From: Bacillus sp. FJAT-29814
Lineage (GTDB): Bacteria; Bacillota; Bacilli; Bacillales; Cytobacillaceae
Assembly: GCF_001510715.1 (NCBI RefSeq)
Contig: NZ_LMTJ01000002.1
Span: 186,001-250,000, forward strand
Direction of reading: 5' to 3'
Length of the DNA stretch: 64,000 nt
Part shown: positions 9,008-16,882 of the stretch, one piece after another
Layout: every line of letters starts with the position of its first letter
Numbering within the stretch: position 1 is the stretch's first letter
The notes under the pieces: generated by a model
Databases searched by the model: none
What the model was told of the DNA's origin: nothing
The model's input: the letters and a program-made list of their open reading frames with translations, nothing else
Program-made: the position numbers and the translations under genes

Positions 9008-10921
9008 ATGGTTCCAGAAACAAAGGCACTCACAAAAGGAATTCAGAAGGTGAGCTTTTTAGAAAAAATAAAACCATACGCCGAGCTAATTGCTGCCGGA
9101 TTAAGCGGGGTTCTCATCCTTGCCGGCTGGCTCCTAGATAAGTACGGCCAGGGGGCCGATTCGATTATCGCCTATTTGCTCGCGTTTGTGATTGGCGGCT
9201 TCGCCAAGGCAAAGGAAGGCATTGAGTCCACTTATGAAAATAAGGAATTGAACGTGGAAATGCTGATGATCTTTGCCGCGGTCGGCTCGGCAATCATAGG
9301 ATATTGGACAGAGGGAGCGATTTTAATCTTCATCTTTGCCGTTAGCGGTGCGCTTGAGACATACACGATGAATAAGAGCCACAAAGAAATTTCTGCTTTA
9401 ATGGAGCTGCAGCCTGCAGAAGCTACTTTGATCACCAACGGCTATGAAAAGCGCGTTTCTGTCGACGACCTTCAGGTGGGCGACCAAATATTAATTAAAC
9501 CGGGTGAACGAATACCTTCCGATGGCATCATTGTCAAGGGACATACCAATATCGATGAGGCGGCCATAACCGGTGAATCGATGCCTGTGTCCAAGAGCAC
9601 TGAGGAAGAGGTTTTCGCTGGAACCGTTAACATGACCGGTTCGATTACTGTGGAAGTTTCAAAAGAAAGCAGCGATACGCTGTTTCAAAAGATTATCCAA
9701 TTGGTGCAATCAGCACAAAGCGAAAAGTCGCCGTCACAACAATTCATTGAACGCTTTGAAGGGACCTATGTAAAGGTAGTCTTGCTTGTGGTTATCGCGA
9801 TGTTCTTTCTCCCTGTGTTTCTACTGGGCTGGAATTGGCATGAAGCCTTTTACCGTGCGATGATTTTGCTTGTGGTTGCCTCTCCGTGTGCGTTAGTCGC
9901 ATCGATTATGCCTGCTACCCTATCGGCTATTTCAAACGGTGCACGACATGGAATTCTCGTCAAGGGCGGCGTGCATCTCGAAAATCTCAGTCATTTAGGT
10001 GCGATTGCTTTTGATAAAACCGGGACGCTGACAAAAGGCAAACCTGAGGTTACCAATGTATTAGTCAAGGAGGGGCTCGACAAGAGCGACCTGATTTGGA
10101 AAGCCGCTTCCATTGAGAGCCATTCCAACCATCCTCTTGCTCAGGCAATTGTTAAGTTCGCCAAGGGAAGTGTTAAGAATCATTTGTTACATCCCGATAG
10201 TTTGGAGGATGTCCCGGGCTGGGGCGTTAAAGCGAACATAGACGGTCAGCAGTGGAAAATAGGGAAAGCGGCCTTTGTAGGAAAGGATCATGCTGAGAAC
10301 TTTGCCGGAGGGATGGCAAAGGAGTTGGCTGCTCAAGGCAATACCCTCGTTTTTATTGAGATTGACAGCGAACTAAGTGCGGTAATTGCCTTGAAGGATG
10401 TTGTCCGCGAAGAAACGAAGCTTGGCATTGACCATCTAAAAAAGCAAGGCATTCGTACCATTATGTTGACAGGCGACAGCGAAAATACGGCCAAAGCGAT
10501 TGCTGCTGAATCCCATGTTGACGAGTACTATGCCGAATGTTTGCCGGAATCAAAGGTGGACCATCTAAAACAATTAAAAGATAGGTATAAAACGGTGGCG
10601 ATGGTCGGTGACGGGATCAACGACGCCCCGGCACTGGCAATCGCCAATGTCGGAATAGCGATGGGGGAAGGAACCGATGTGGCCTTGGAAACAGCCGATA
10701 TCGTGTTGATGAAGAATGACCTGCCGCGGATAGCCGAAGCCATCCGCCTGTCTCAGCGCATGAACAGAATCATTAAGCAGAATGTCATTTTCTCGATCAC
10801 CGTCATCATGGTGCTTATTTCTTCAAACTTCTTCCAATCAATCGATTTGCCGCTTGGTGTCATCGGCCATGAAGGCAGCACGATTCTTGTTATTTTAAAC
10901 AGTTTAAGGTTGTTAAAATAA
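9008..10921 (+). CDS. zosA: P1B-type metal-transporting ATPase, ZosA-like
   Basis: ATP-driven metal pump. The 637-residue protein lacks an N-terminal heavy-metal-binding domain. In order it has the actuator TGES motif (near 190), the membrane metal site written SPCAL instead of CPC (near 297), the phosphorylation site DKTGT (near 338), an SNHPLA motif and GDGIND (near 537). This SPC type and length match B. subtilis ZosA, a zinc transporter in the PerR regulon, and the related iron exporter PfeT, so zinc versus iron is open. AGGAGG precedes the ATG. No convincing PerR box was found upstream. Confidence 0.88.
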   Translation: MVPETKALTKGIQKVSFLEKIKPYAELIAAGLSGVLILAGWLLDKYGQGADSIIAYLLAFVIGGFAKAKEGIESTYENKELNVEMLMIFAAVGSAIIGYWTEGAILIFIFAVSGALETYTMNKSHKEISALMELQPAEATLITNGYEKRVSVDDLQVGDQILIKPGERIPSDGIIVKGHTNIDEAAITGESMPVSKSTEEEVFAGTVNMTGSITVEVSKESSDTLFQKIIQLVQSAQSEKSPSQQFIERFEGTYVKVVLLVVIAMFFLPVFLLGWNWHEAFYRAMILLVVASPCALVASIMPATLSAISNGARHGILVKGGVHLENLSHLGAIAFDKTGTLTKGKPEVTNVLVKEGLDKSDLIWKAASIESHSNHPLAQAIVKFAKGSVKNHLLHPDSLEDVPGWGVKANIDGQQWKIGKAAFVGKDHAENFAGGMAKELAAQGNTLVFIEIDSELSAVIALKDVVREETKLGIDHLKKQGIRTIMLTGDSENTAKAIAAESHVDEYYAECLPESKVDHLKQLKDRYKTVAMVGDGINDAPALAIANVGIAMGEGTDVALETADIVLMKNDLPRIAEAIRLSQRMNRIIKQNVIFSITVIMVLISSNFFQSIDLPLGVIGHEGSTILVILNSLRLLK

Positions 10922-10955
10922 GACCGGGTGAGCATCACCCGGCCTTTTACTTTAT
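10922..10955 (+). terminator. terminator of zosA
   Basis: CCGGGTG at 10924-10930 pairs with CACCCGG at 10936-10942, followed by TTTTACTTT. Confidence 0.85.
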
Positions 10956-10965
10956 TCATAAGTAT

Positions 10966-11070
10966 TTAGTGATAGCTGTTGGACCCGTTTGCAGATCCTG
11001 ATGTTTTATTGCCTTTTGCACCCTTGCTTTTCTGCTTAGTGCTGCCATCTTTTTTTGTATGCTTTGTCAT
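10966..11070 (-). CDS. 34-residue basic low-complexity protein
   Basis: Small gene with a perfect AGGAGG ribosome-binding site seven bases before its ATG. The product is rich in Lys, Gly, Ser, Thr and Asn, with no hydrophobic segment, and ends in NSYH. The composition resembles small Bacillus spore-associated proteins, but I cannot place it in a named family. It lies alone between zosA and the yfkH homologue. Confidence 0.6.
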   Translation of the reverse strand: MTKHTKKDGSTKQKSKGAKGNKTSGSANGSNSYH

Positions 11071-11152
11071 TGTCCAAACCTCCTGTTTTTCTTGAGGATT
11101 ACCCCCTCTATCCTAGTTTGGACCGCGGCGTTAGTTTCGATAAAGGTAACTA

Positions 11153-11989
11153 TTAGCAATTTGTCTTTTTTTCTTCACTGTAAAAGGCGTTGATTTCCCC
11201 GCCCAAGATGATGATGAAGGCGGAAATATATAGCCACAGCATCAACACGATGATCGCGCCGATACTCCCGTACGTGACCGTATAATTGCTGAAATTGCCG
11301 ACATAAAATGATAATCCAAGTGAAGAAATAATCCAGCCGATTGTCGCAAAAATCGCCCCTGGAAACGCACTTCGGCAGCGCAATTTAACATTCGGAGCGA
11401 CCCAGTACAAGCCGGTAAAAATCAGAAATAATATCACCGCACTGACTGCGACGCTAATGGTATTCCAAAGCCGGATAAATTCTTCCGAGTAGCCAAATTG
11501 GGAAAATAGCACAATGCCGATTTCCCGGCCAAATACAGGTAAAATGATGGCAACGAGGAAAACAAGGATCATCCCAAATGTCAGCAGAATCGCCATTCCC
11601 CTAGAAACTAAAAATGAGCGGCTTTCCTCGACATTGTAGGCTTTGTTGAACGCTTTGACGATGGCATTAATGCCGTTGGACGCCGACCAAATCGTCCCGA
11701 TAACCCCGAACGAGAGCAGCCCCCCGTGACGGTGCCTCATAATTTCAGTTACGTTTTTTTCAATTAATTGCATTGCTTCCTCAGGAGCAAACCCGCGAAT
11801 CATGCCCAGCATATCGTGCTCATGAATCGGTAAATAAGGAAGAATTGAAAACAGCACAATCAATAACGGAAAAAGAGAAAGAAGAAAATAATAAGCCAAT
11901 TGGGCACTCATTCCCGGAAGATCATCCTCGTCAATCCGATGCCAGAGCAATCGGAGCAATGACGAGCGGACATTTCCTTTATCCTTCAT
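11153..11989 (-). CDS. yfkH: YihY/BrkB-family membrane protein (YfkH-like)
   Basis: Integral membrane protein of the YihY/virulence factor BrkB family, once mis-called ribonuclease BN; function is not established. The 278-residue protein has about six membrane segments. It includes the family-typical segment MSAQLAYYFLLSLFPLLI near the N-terminus and IVLMLWLYISAFIIILGGE near the C-terminus. The ATG at 11989 follows GAGGTGATGGA; a longer frame from 12040 lacks a site. B. subtilis yfkH and the neighbouring YtxH-type gene have the same arrangement. Confidence 0.87.
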   Translation of the reverse strand: MKDKGNVRSSLLRLLWHRIDEDDLPGMSAQLAYYFLLSLFPLLIVLFSILPYLPIHEHDMLGMIRGFAPEEAMQLIEKNVTEIMRHRHGGLLSFGVIGTIWSASNGINAIVKAFNKAYNVEESRSFLVSRGMAILLTFGMILVFLVAIILPVFGREIGIVLFSQFGYSEEFIRLWNTISVAVSAVILFLIFTGLYWVAPNVKLRCRSAFPGAIFATIGWIISSLGLSFYVGNFSNYTVTYGSIGAIIVLMLWLYISAFIIILGGEINAFYSEEKKTNC

Positions 11990-12013
11990 TCCATCACCTC
12001 TGCAAATTGGTAT

Positions 12014-12108
12014 CCGCAAATAAACGGCCGAAAATGGCAATTAAACAATTCATATTCGCAAATAAAACTTTGAATTCTGCGTATAACAGTCCCAATTCCG
12101 TAAATAAA
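12014..12108. repeat. phased 21-bp repeat array (CCGCAAATAAA, five units)
   Basis: Degenerate cores of CCGCAAATAAA start at 12014, 12035, 12056, 12077 and 12098, an exact 21-bp period. The 10 bp between cores is unrelated. It lies between the yfkH-like start and the end of the YtxH-type gene. The architecture (11-bp core, 10-bp variable) resembles the ATATCTACAA arrays but the core is different. Confidence 0.85.
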
Positions 12109-12129
12109 ATTGATATACCCCAAATTAGC

Positions 12130-12492
12130 TTAGCGATATTCTTTTTCCTCAAGCAGCTCTTCCAATAGTTCATCGTCTGTGCTGAGGGATTCCTTCGTTT
12201 CCTTAATTGCATCCGTTACCTTCGGCGTCAGCTCCCGTAATTCGTCTACTTTTTCTACGATGAAGGAAATATCCTCGCTGACTTGTTCAAAGGTGGTTTT
12301 TAATTTTGCCGCAGTTCCTTTCACTTTTTCGGCCATTTCACCGGGATGCCTAACTACTTCTGAAACCACTCCGGATACTTTTTTCACATGTTCCTTCATC
12401 GCTTCACGAGTATCCTTATCAAGCAAGGTTACTACACCACCCGCAAGTGCCCCGAAAAACATTCCCTTCCAAAACTGATTTTTTCTTGTCAT
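12130..12492 (-). CDS. YtxH-domain protein (YfkI-like)
   Basis: Small general-stress-type membrane-associated protein. The 120-residue product begins with a single glycine-rich membrane segment (FWKGMFFGALAGGVVTLL) typical of YtxH domains. A long amphipathic helical region follows, with an acidic tail rich in Glu and Leu. AAGGAGAGG precedes the ATG. The position upstream of yfkH matches B. subtilis yfkI. Function is unknown beyond the family link to stress. Confidence 0.75.
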   Translation of the reverse strand: MTRKNQFWKGMFFGALAGGVVTLLDKDTREAMKEHVKKVSGVVSEVVRHPGEMAEKVKGTAAKLKTTFEQVSEDISFIVEKVDELRELTPKVTDAIKETKESLSTDDELLEELLEEKEYR

Positions 12493-12689
12493 GTTAACCT
12501 CTCCTTAGCTCTATGTAAAAAGAAAATCCTGCCAAAAATGTTTCCCCTTCATTTATTTTGCGATATCTACGTTTCCTATGCAAGTTTACCCGGTTTATTT
12601 TTCTGTAAACACTATTACGAGATGAAGTATTGACATGTATCAGTCAACATGAAAAGATGAACATATGAATTCGGAAAGGATGACCGAAA

Positions 12690-12914
12690 ATGGATTTGAC
12701 GCAAAAATCAGTTGAAAATGTCGAGTATATGATTGAGCAAATTAAAGAGAAATTAAAGGTTTTAAACCTCGGAGCGATTAAGCCGTCTCACTTTGATGAA
12801 GAAATGTATGAGGAATTAAAAGAAATTTATGAAATGGTTCTACGGAAAAATTCGTTCAGCCCGAGTGAAATGCAGGCACTTGTTGAAGAACTAGGAAGTT
12901 TACGTAAAAAATAA
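12690..12914 (+). CDS. yfkK: DUF1128 protein YfkK
   Basis: Conserved 74-residue Bacillus protein of unknown function. It is helical and acidic, with [17 protein letters not shown] near the middle, the pattern expected for DUF1128. It has a good ribosome-binding site (GGAAAGGATG) and a strong shared terminator. The genomic order next to the yfkH/yfkI homologues agrees with B. subtilis. Confidence 0.82.
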   Translation: MDLTQKSVENVEYMIEQIKEKLKVLNLGAIKPSHFDEEMYEELKEIYEMVLRKNSFSPSEMQALVEELGSLRKK

Positions 12915-12941
12915 AAAACAGATCAGCGCGATCTGTTTTTT
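12913..12941. terminator. bidirectional terminator between yfkK and map
   Basis: AAACAGATC at 12916-12924 pairs with GATCTGTTT at 12930-12938, with T runs on both strands. Confidence 0.9.
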
Positions 12942-12946
12942 TATAT

Positions 12947-13702
12947 TTATATTTCATCCTGGTCTGTCAAAATGATTGGGCCGTCTTTGGTGATGGCAAT
13001 AGTGTGTTCATATTGAGCCGAATACGTGCCGTCTACCGTTCTCGCTGTCCAACCGTTAGCATCCATTTGGGTAAACAGCATCCCGATATTGACCATCGGT
13101 TCAATGGTGAAGACCATGCCTTCTTTGATTCGCGGGCCTTTACCGGGCAAACCGTAATGAGGTACGTCCGGTTTTTCGTGAATAGATGAACCAATCCCGT
13201 GGCCGATAAAGTCGCGGACAACCGATAGTCCCTCACCCTCCACATAGGTTTGGATCGCGTGGCCGATATCGCCAATACGATTCCCTGGCACGGCTTGAGC
13301 AATCCCGCGATATAATGCCTCTTTGGTTACCTTTAAAAGATGTTCGGTTTGTTCCGAAACTTCTCCGACTGCGTAGGACCAGGCGGAATCAGCCAACGCC
13401 CCGTTGTAATTGACAACCATGTCGATCGTGACGATATCTCCTTCTTTTAAAGGCTCTTTTCGAGGAAAACCGTGACAAATTTCATCATTGATGCTGGCGC
13501 AGGTGGCATATTCATATCCCTTATAGCCTTTTTGCTCGGGTGTGGCATTATGTTTTTTCAAAAACTGTTCTACGAATTGATCAATTTCCCAAGTGGTGAT
13601 TCCTGGCTTAATCAGCTTCGCAATTTCCTTATGACAGGCGGCCAAAATTTCTCCTGCCTTTTTCATGGCCTCAATTTCACGCTGTGATTTTAGGACAATC
13701 AT
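12947..13702 (-). CDS. map: type I methionine aminopeptidase
   Basis: Removes the N-terminal Met from nascent proteins. The 251-residue protein has the pita-bread fold ligands: two Asp in the DMVVNYNGALADS region, His in GHGIGSSIHE, Glu in FTIEPM and Glu in QYEHTIAI. The length is that of a bare type Ia enzyme without an N-terminal zinc finger. GGCGGGG precedes the ATG. The neighbourhood suggests it is the second Bacillus paralogue (YflG/MapB-like) rather than the ribosomal-operon map. Confidence 0.93.
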   Translation of the reverse strand: MIVLKSQREIEAMKKAGEILAACHKEIAKLIKPGITTWEIDQFVEQFLKKHNATPEQKGYKGYEYATCASINDEICHGFPRKEPLKEGDIVTIDMVVNYNGALADSAWSYAVGEVSEQTEHLLKVTKEALYRGIAQAVPGNRIGDIGHAIQTYVEGEGLSVVRDFIGHGIGSSIHEKPDVPHYGLPGKGPRIKEGMVFTIEPMVNIGMLFTQMDANGWTARTVDGTYSAQYEHTIAITKDGPIILTDQDEI

Positions 13703-13957
13703 CTATGTTCCCCGCCTTTTTGAATTAATTTAATATATAATGAACATAATGGTGCGAATTGGTTAAGATAATGGCAACACCTCTTATCTTAACTCTATAC
13801 GGATATTTTTTCAAAATTACTTTCTTATTGGGAAAAAATTTATCATTTCTTCGTAAAATTCATTTTTTTGTCACATTGGCTTGTTCTTAATATGGTGCTT
13901 TAATTTTCTTTTTGTTAGAATATACATATAAATTATTTCATAGGTGTGTGAGGCTCA

Positions 13958-14284
13958 ATGATAGGTGACCGCGTAAAAAAATTCCGCCAAGATAAAAGAA
14001 TGTCACTGTCTGAACTTGCAGAGCAAGCAGGAGTTGCGAAATCTTATTTAAGCTCTCTTGAAAGAAACCTGCAAAAAAATCCTTCCATTCAGTTTCTAGA
14101 AAAGATTGCGGGTGTGTTAAATATTCCTGTTGAACATTTAATCCATGAACAAGTCGATAAAAACGAGTTGGATAGTGATTGGATGAATCTTGTAAAGGAA
14201 GCGATGACTTCCGGCGTTTCCAAAGACCAATTCCGCGAGTTTTTGGAATTTACTCAATGGCGGAATAAACAAGGAAAGAATTAA
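13958..14284 (+). CDS. sinR: biofilm master repressor SinR
   Basis: Xre-type DNA-binding repressor of matrix genes in Bacillus. Residues 1-66 form the helix-turn-helix domain, including SLSELAEQAGVAKSYLSSLE and NPSIQFLEKI. The C-terminal helical hook contains MTSGVSKDQFREFLEF, the region that pairs with SinI. The 108-residue length matches SinR. Its partner sinI is downstream and convergent rather than upstream and co-directional as in B. subtilis. A near match to the SinR heptamer (GTTCTTA, about 13881) lies upstream, so autoregulation is possible but unproven. Confidence 0.94.
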   Translation: MIGDRVKKFRQDKRMSLSELAEQAGVAKSYLSSLERNLQKNPSIQFLEKIAGVLNIPVEHLIHEQVDKNELDSDWMNLVKEAMTSGVSKDQFREFLEFTQWRNKQGKN

Positions 14285-14290
14285 AAAAAA

Positions 14291-14332
14291 GCATCCTACA
14301 AAATAATTAATTTTTGTAGGATGCTTTTTTTT
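14291..14332. terminator. terminator shared by sinR and sinI
   Basis: GCATCCTACAAAA at 14291-14303 pairs with TTTTTGTAGGATGC at 14311-14324, with T and A tracts on either side. Its right arm is part of the last codons of sinI. Confidence 0.9.
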
Positions 14333-14471
14333 CTGTTCCAAGATCCAGCGCCTTGTTTCCATTCAGGAAGTCCCGCACCTCTTCTACCGATAATCCCAGT
14401 TCTTTCGCTTCCAAGATAAGTGCAAGCCATTCGTTGTCGATTATTTCCATTCGCCCAATCACCGTACTCAT
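14307..14471 (-). CDS. sinI: SinI anti-repressor
   Basis: 54-residue antagonist of SinR. Residues about 13-35 read DNEWLALILEAKELGLSVEE and then VRDFL, which is the SinI dimerisation motif that inserts into the SinR hook. The ATG at 14471 is preceded eight bases upstream by AGGAGG. The short C-terminal tail ends inside the sinR/sinI terminator. The gene faces sinR, and its 5' leader of about 200 bases contains a cyclic-di-GMP-type riboswitch. Family recognition is strong; activity against this SinR is inferred. Confidence 0.9.
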   Translation of the reverse strand: MSTVIGRMEIIDNEWLALILEAKELGLSVEEVRDFLNGNKALDLGTEKKASYKN

Positions 14472-14499
14472 GTTATTTTCCTCCTAAAATACCTCCGTA

Positions 14500-14590
14500 T
14501 TCCAGGCAGCTCGGCCATCCTAGTAAATCTCCGCACTTACCTTAGACCCGCAAGCTTTGCGTCCCTGCTTTTCAACAGGTTTGCCTTTTT
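14500..14590 (-). ncRNA. class I cyclic-di-GMP riboswitch aptamer (GEMM-I)
   Basis: On the minus strand the leader shows the GEMM-I core in order. GGCAAACC is at 14585-14578. A hairpin CCTGTT-GAAA-AGCAGG, with the expected GNRA loop, is at 14579-14564. GACGCAAAGC is at 14563-14554. GGTCTAAGG follows, then a stem GTAAGT/ATTTAC, and a closing GGATGGCCGAGCTGCC receptor arm at 14520-14505. The base at the G20-equivalent position is G, favouring cyclic-di-GMP over cGAMP. The aptamer ends about 15 bases before the AGGAGG of sinI. No terminator lies between, so control of translation start is more likely than attenuation. Confidence 0.88.
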
Positions 14591-14671
14591 CTGTTTACCT
14601 CCGACCTTGTGCCCTTGTACTCTATTTCTCTATGTTAGGCCTTAAGGCTTATTCCTTATGTAGATAGGTAA

Positions 14672-14704
14672 ATTATATCTAGTTCTTTCCTAACATTGTG
14701 TTAG
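14672..14704 (-). promoter_or_regulatory. sinI promoter with SinR box and inverted repeat
   Basis: TATAAT on the minus strand (14677-14672) is the likely -10. Just upstream AAAGAAC (14688-14682) is the reverse complement of the SinR consensus GTTCTYT. The -35 region is poor and instead carries a perfect inverted repeat CTAACA-CAA-TGTTAG (14704-14690). This would place SinR and perhaps another regulator on the promoter. Confidence 0.6.
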
Positions 14705-14810
14705 TTTTTGTCAATATTTTCAAATTTCCGAACTCCTTTTTCGGACAAAACTCGCCAAACTTTTACAAAAGCCATCTCTTGCTATTATGATTAAAGTCAA
14801 ATTTAAAAAA

Positions 14811-14845
14811 GAAAGAAGGAGATTTGGGTCGAAATCTCCTCCTTT
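14811..14845 (-). terminator. terminator of the PfkB-type kinase gene
   Basis: GGAGATTT at 14818-14825 pairs with AAATCTCC at 14832-14839. T-rich sequence follows on the minus strand, and also on the plus strand. Confidence 0.75.
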
Positions 14846-14855
14846 TTAAGGAATT

Positions 14856-15980
14856 TTATAGAAATCCTCGCTGGGTGACACCTGTAGTAAAGTATTTTTG
14901 ATAAAAAGAGATAAGTTTCTGTGAATTTAGTTCCGGGTTTACCGTTTCATTGGATTGAATCGTAATCAGTGAACATGCCAGCCCAAGTTTGCAGGAATCC
15001 TCGGTATGGAGCCCCTTTAAATGCCCGAAAAGAATCCCGGCTGTGAGCGAATCCCCTGCTCCGGTGACATCGATGACCAAAGTCTCCGGTGCGACCAATG
15101 CCCCCGCCCGTCCGTCTTTGGTAAAGTAAATTAACCCCTGGTTTCCCCGAGTTATGACAACACGCTCAGCACCCTTTCTCAAAATGACCTCCGCAGCCCG
15201 GAAGAAGTCTCCTTCCGTACGGATTTCCAAATTCGATAAGGCTTCTGCCTCTTTATGATTGGCAATCACCCATGTGACACCTTCTAGAGAAGCAGGCAAC
15301 TTTTTGGTCTTAGAGGCGGAAACCGTGGAAATGCATATTGGGATGTCTGCCTCTCTGCAACTTTCAATTACTTGATGGATAACCGGTATTGGGAAGTTGG
15401 TATCAAGATAGACCATCTCCGAGTTTTGCAGGTGATGCCAATTCCTCTCCACAAAATGTTCCTCTACCTCATCATATATAGCCATATCGGCAAGAGCAAC
15501 CGTCATCTCACCTTCCGTATCAAGCACCGCTGTATAGGTTCCGGTTGATTTTCCGTTAATGATTTTTGTAGGATTCATATTTACATAATCCATTGTCTCC
15601 TGAAGGAGCCATTCGCCTTCAGTATCTTTGCCAATATAGGCTAATAACGAAGTTGTGATGCCTAGGCGGCCCAAATTTTCCGCGACATTTCTTGCAACCC
15701 CGCCCTTTGATTTCGTACTGACAGATGGGTTGGATGTCCCGAACTTTAATTGGTCGAGAACTTGAATTTTCCTGTCAATATTGGCACCGCCAATACAAAG
15801 AACTTTCTTTTCCTCAGGGAGCACAAAGGCACGGCCAATGATTTTGCCAGATTGAATCAAAGAGGAAATGATTGTGCCAATTTCCGCTTGGGACAAGCCT
15901 GTTTTCTCGGATATCTGCTGCTCGGATATAAACTGGTTCGACTTAACCATTTCCAAGACCATTGCTTCAAGATTGTTCAT
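14856..15980 (-). CDS. PfkB-family carbohydrate/nucleoside kinase with N-terminal HTH
   Basis: Sugar or pseudouridine-type kinase. The first 55 residues form a winged helix (EQQISEKTGLSQAEIGTIIS). The PfkB domain follows, with the N-terminal IGGANIDRK signature near 67 and the C-terminal DVTGAGDSLTAG signature near 310, where the Asp is the catalytic base. This HTH-PfkB layout is typical of PsuK/YeiC-like enzymes; the substrate cannot be fixed from sequence. The ATG at 15980 follows GAAGAGG and is preferred over a longer frame from 15998. Confidence 0.85.
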   Translation of the reverse strand: MNNLEAMVLEMVKSNQFISEQQISEKTGLSQAEIGTIISSLIQSGKIIGRAFVLPEEKKVLCIGGANIDRKIQVLDQLKFGTSNPSVSTKSKGGVARNVAENLGRLGITTSLLAYIGKDTEGEWLLQETMDYVNMNPTKIINGKSTGTYTAVLDTEGEMTVALADMAIYDEVEEHFVERNWHHLQNSEMVYLDTNFPIPVIHQVIESCREADIPICISTVSASKTKKLPASLEGVTWVIANHKEAEALSNLEIRTEGDFFRAAEVILRKGAERVVITRGNQGLIYFTKDGRAGALVAPETLVIDVTGAGDSLTAGILFGHLKGLHTEDSCKLGLACSLITIQSNETVNPELNSQKLISFYQKYFTTGVTQRGFL

Positions 15981-16223
15981 TGTCGGCACCTCTTCCAAAC
16001 GGCATTTTTTCTACCTTAATACTATTACGATATAAATTGGAAAAATCCTTTTGGATAATTTCACCATCAAAAAAAGGAATGTCGAATAGGAGTGAAATTA
16101 CGCTAAATTATTATAACGAAAATATTTGTCTAAATTGTGACAAATAGAATATAATATTTACAACTTGTAAATACACTTAATATTGATAATTTTCCGTCAA
16201 TTAGAAAGGAGTGACGAACAACT

Positions 16224-16343
16224 TTGACAGTCGTTCATGTTTTAAACTTTACCATTCCCATTGCGTTTATAGTGTTTGCCGGATTTATGCTTGACAAAAT
16301 GTGCAAGCCGGCAAAATCAGAAGAAAAAGCTGGTGAAGAGTGA
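16224..16343 (+). CDS. 39-residue single-pass membrane peptide
   Basis: TTG start with AAAGGAG about nine bases upstream. The product has one hydrophobic segment (residues about 6-23, TIPIAFIVFAGFMLD) followed by a charged tail rich in Lys and Glu. The 3' end runs into a terminator hairpin. I do not recognise the family. The 244-bp gap before it is AT-rich and shows nothing else convincing. Confidence 0.6.
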   Translation: MTVVHVLNFTIPIAFIVFAGFMLDKMCKPAKSEEKAGEE

Positions 16344-16378
16344 TTTTAACCGACACATCTTCATTCAGCTTTTTTTAT
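16327..16378 (+). terminator. terminator of the 39-residue peptide gene
   Basis: AAGCTG-TGAAGA pairs with TCTTCA-CAGCTT, followed by seven T. The left arm lies inside the coding sequence. Confidence 0.7.
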
Positions 16379-16387
16379 TGGAATTTG

Positions 16388-16762
16388 TTATTTTAATTTA
16401 TTTTGTATTTTCAATTCGTAGTTTTTAAATAAAGCCGAATTTGTTTTGGTTCCGCGCTTGGACATTAATTGATTAAACCTTAGCAGTTTCTCGTTCATTT
16501 TGCGCGCTAAGGTTTCTCTTTCAACGCTGTCATCGCAGTTTCTAATTAGGTCCTCAATGGTCATCATTTCTTTTCGCAGTTGATGCTCTTCCTCGGTATA
16601 GCCCGAATTTTTCAATATTTTGTAAACCATCCGCAGCTCTTCCGGTATGCTTGATAAATCCTCGAGCTCAAGCGGTTTTCCAAATCCTTTAAGGTTGTCA
16701 AAATCCCCATCTCTGTATGCCTTTTTAATTCGATCTTCCGAGACAATATGAAACATATCCAT
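16388..16762 (-). CDS. DUF1992 / DnaJ-homologue C28-like protein
   Basis: 124-residue member of DUF1992, found as a short conserved domain in bacteria and in eukaryotic DNAJC28. It begins MDMFHIVSEDRIKKAY and contains the family hallmark GKPLELEDLSSIPEELRM, with a helical tail. GGGGGAC precedes the ATG. B. subtilis has a related protein in the yfl region. No J-domain HPD motif is present, so a chaperone role is not implied. Confidence 0.8.
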   Translation of the reverse strand: MDMFHIVSEDRIKKAYRDGDFDNLKGFGKPLELEDLSSIPEELRMVYKILKNSGYTEEEHQLRKEMMTIEDLIRNCDDSVERETLARKMNEKLLRFNQLMSKRGTKTNSALFKNYELKIQNKLK

Positions 16763-16882
16763 TTTTCGTCCCCCTTTTTAAGCATACCCACTATGTTTAG
16801 TATAGCAAGATTGTCTATATTGCGGTAATGATTTTTCATTTGATTGGGAATGCTATCACCGAAGACGAAAGGAGTGTTGCAG

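Noticed and set aside
14500..14590. cGAMP-selective (GEMM-Ib) version of the riboswitch.
   Set aside because: The G20-equivalent base is G, not A, which favours cyclic-di-GMP; final proof needs binding data.
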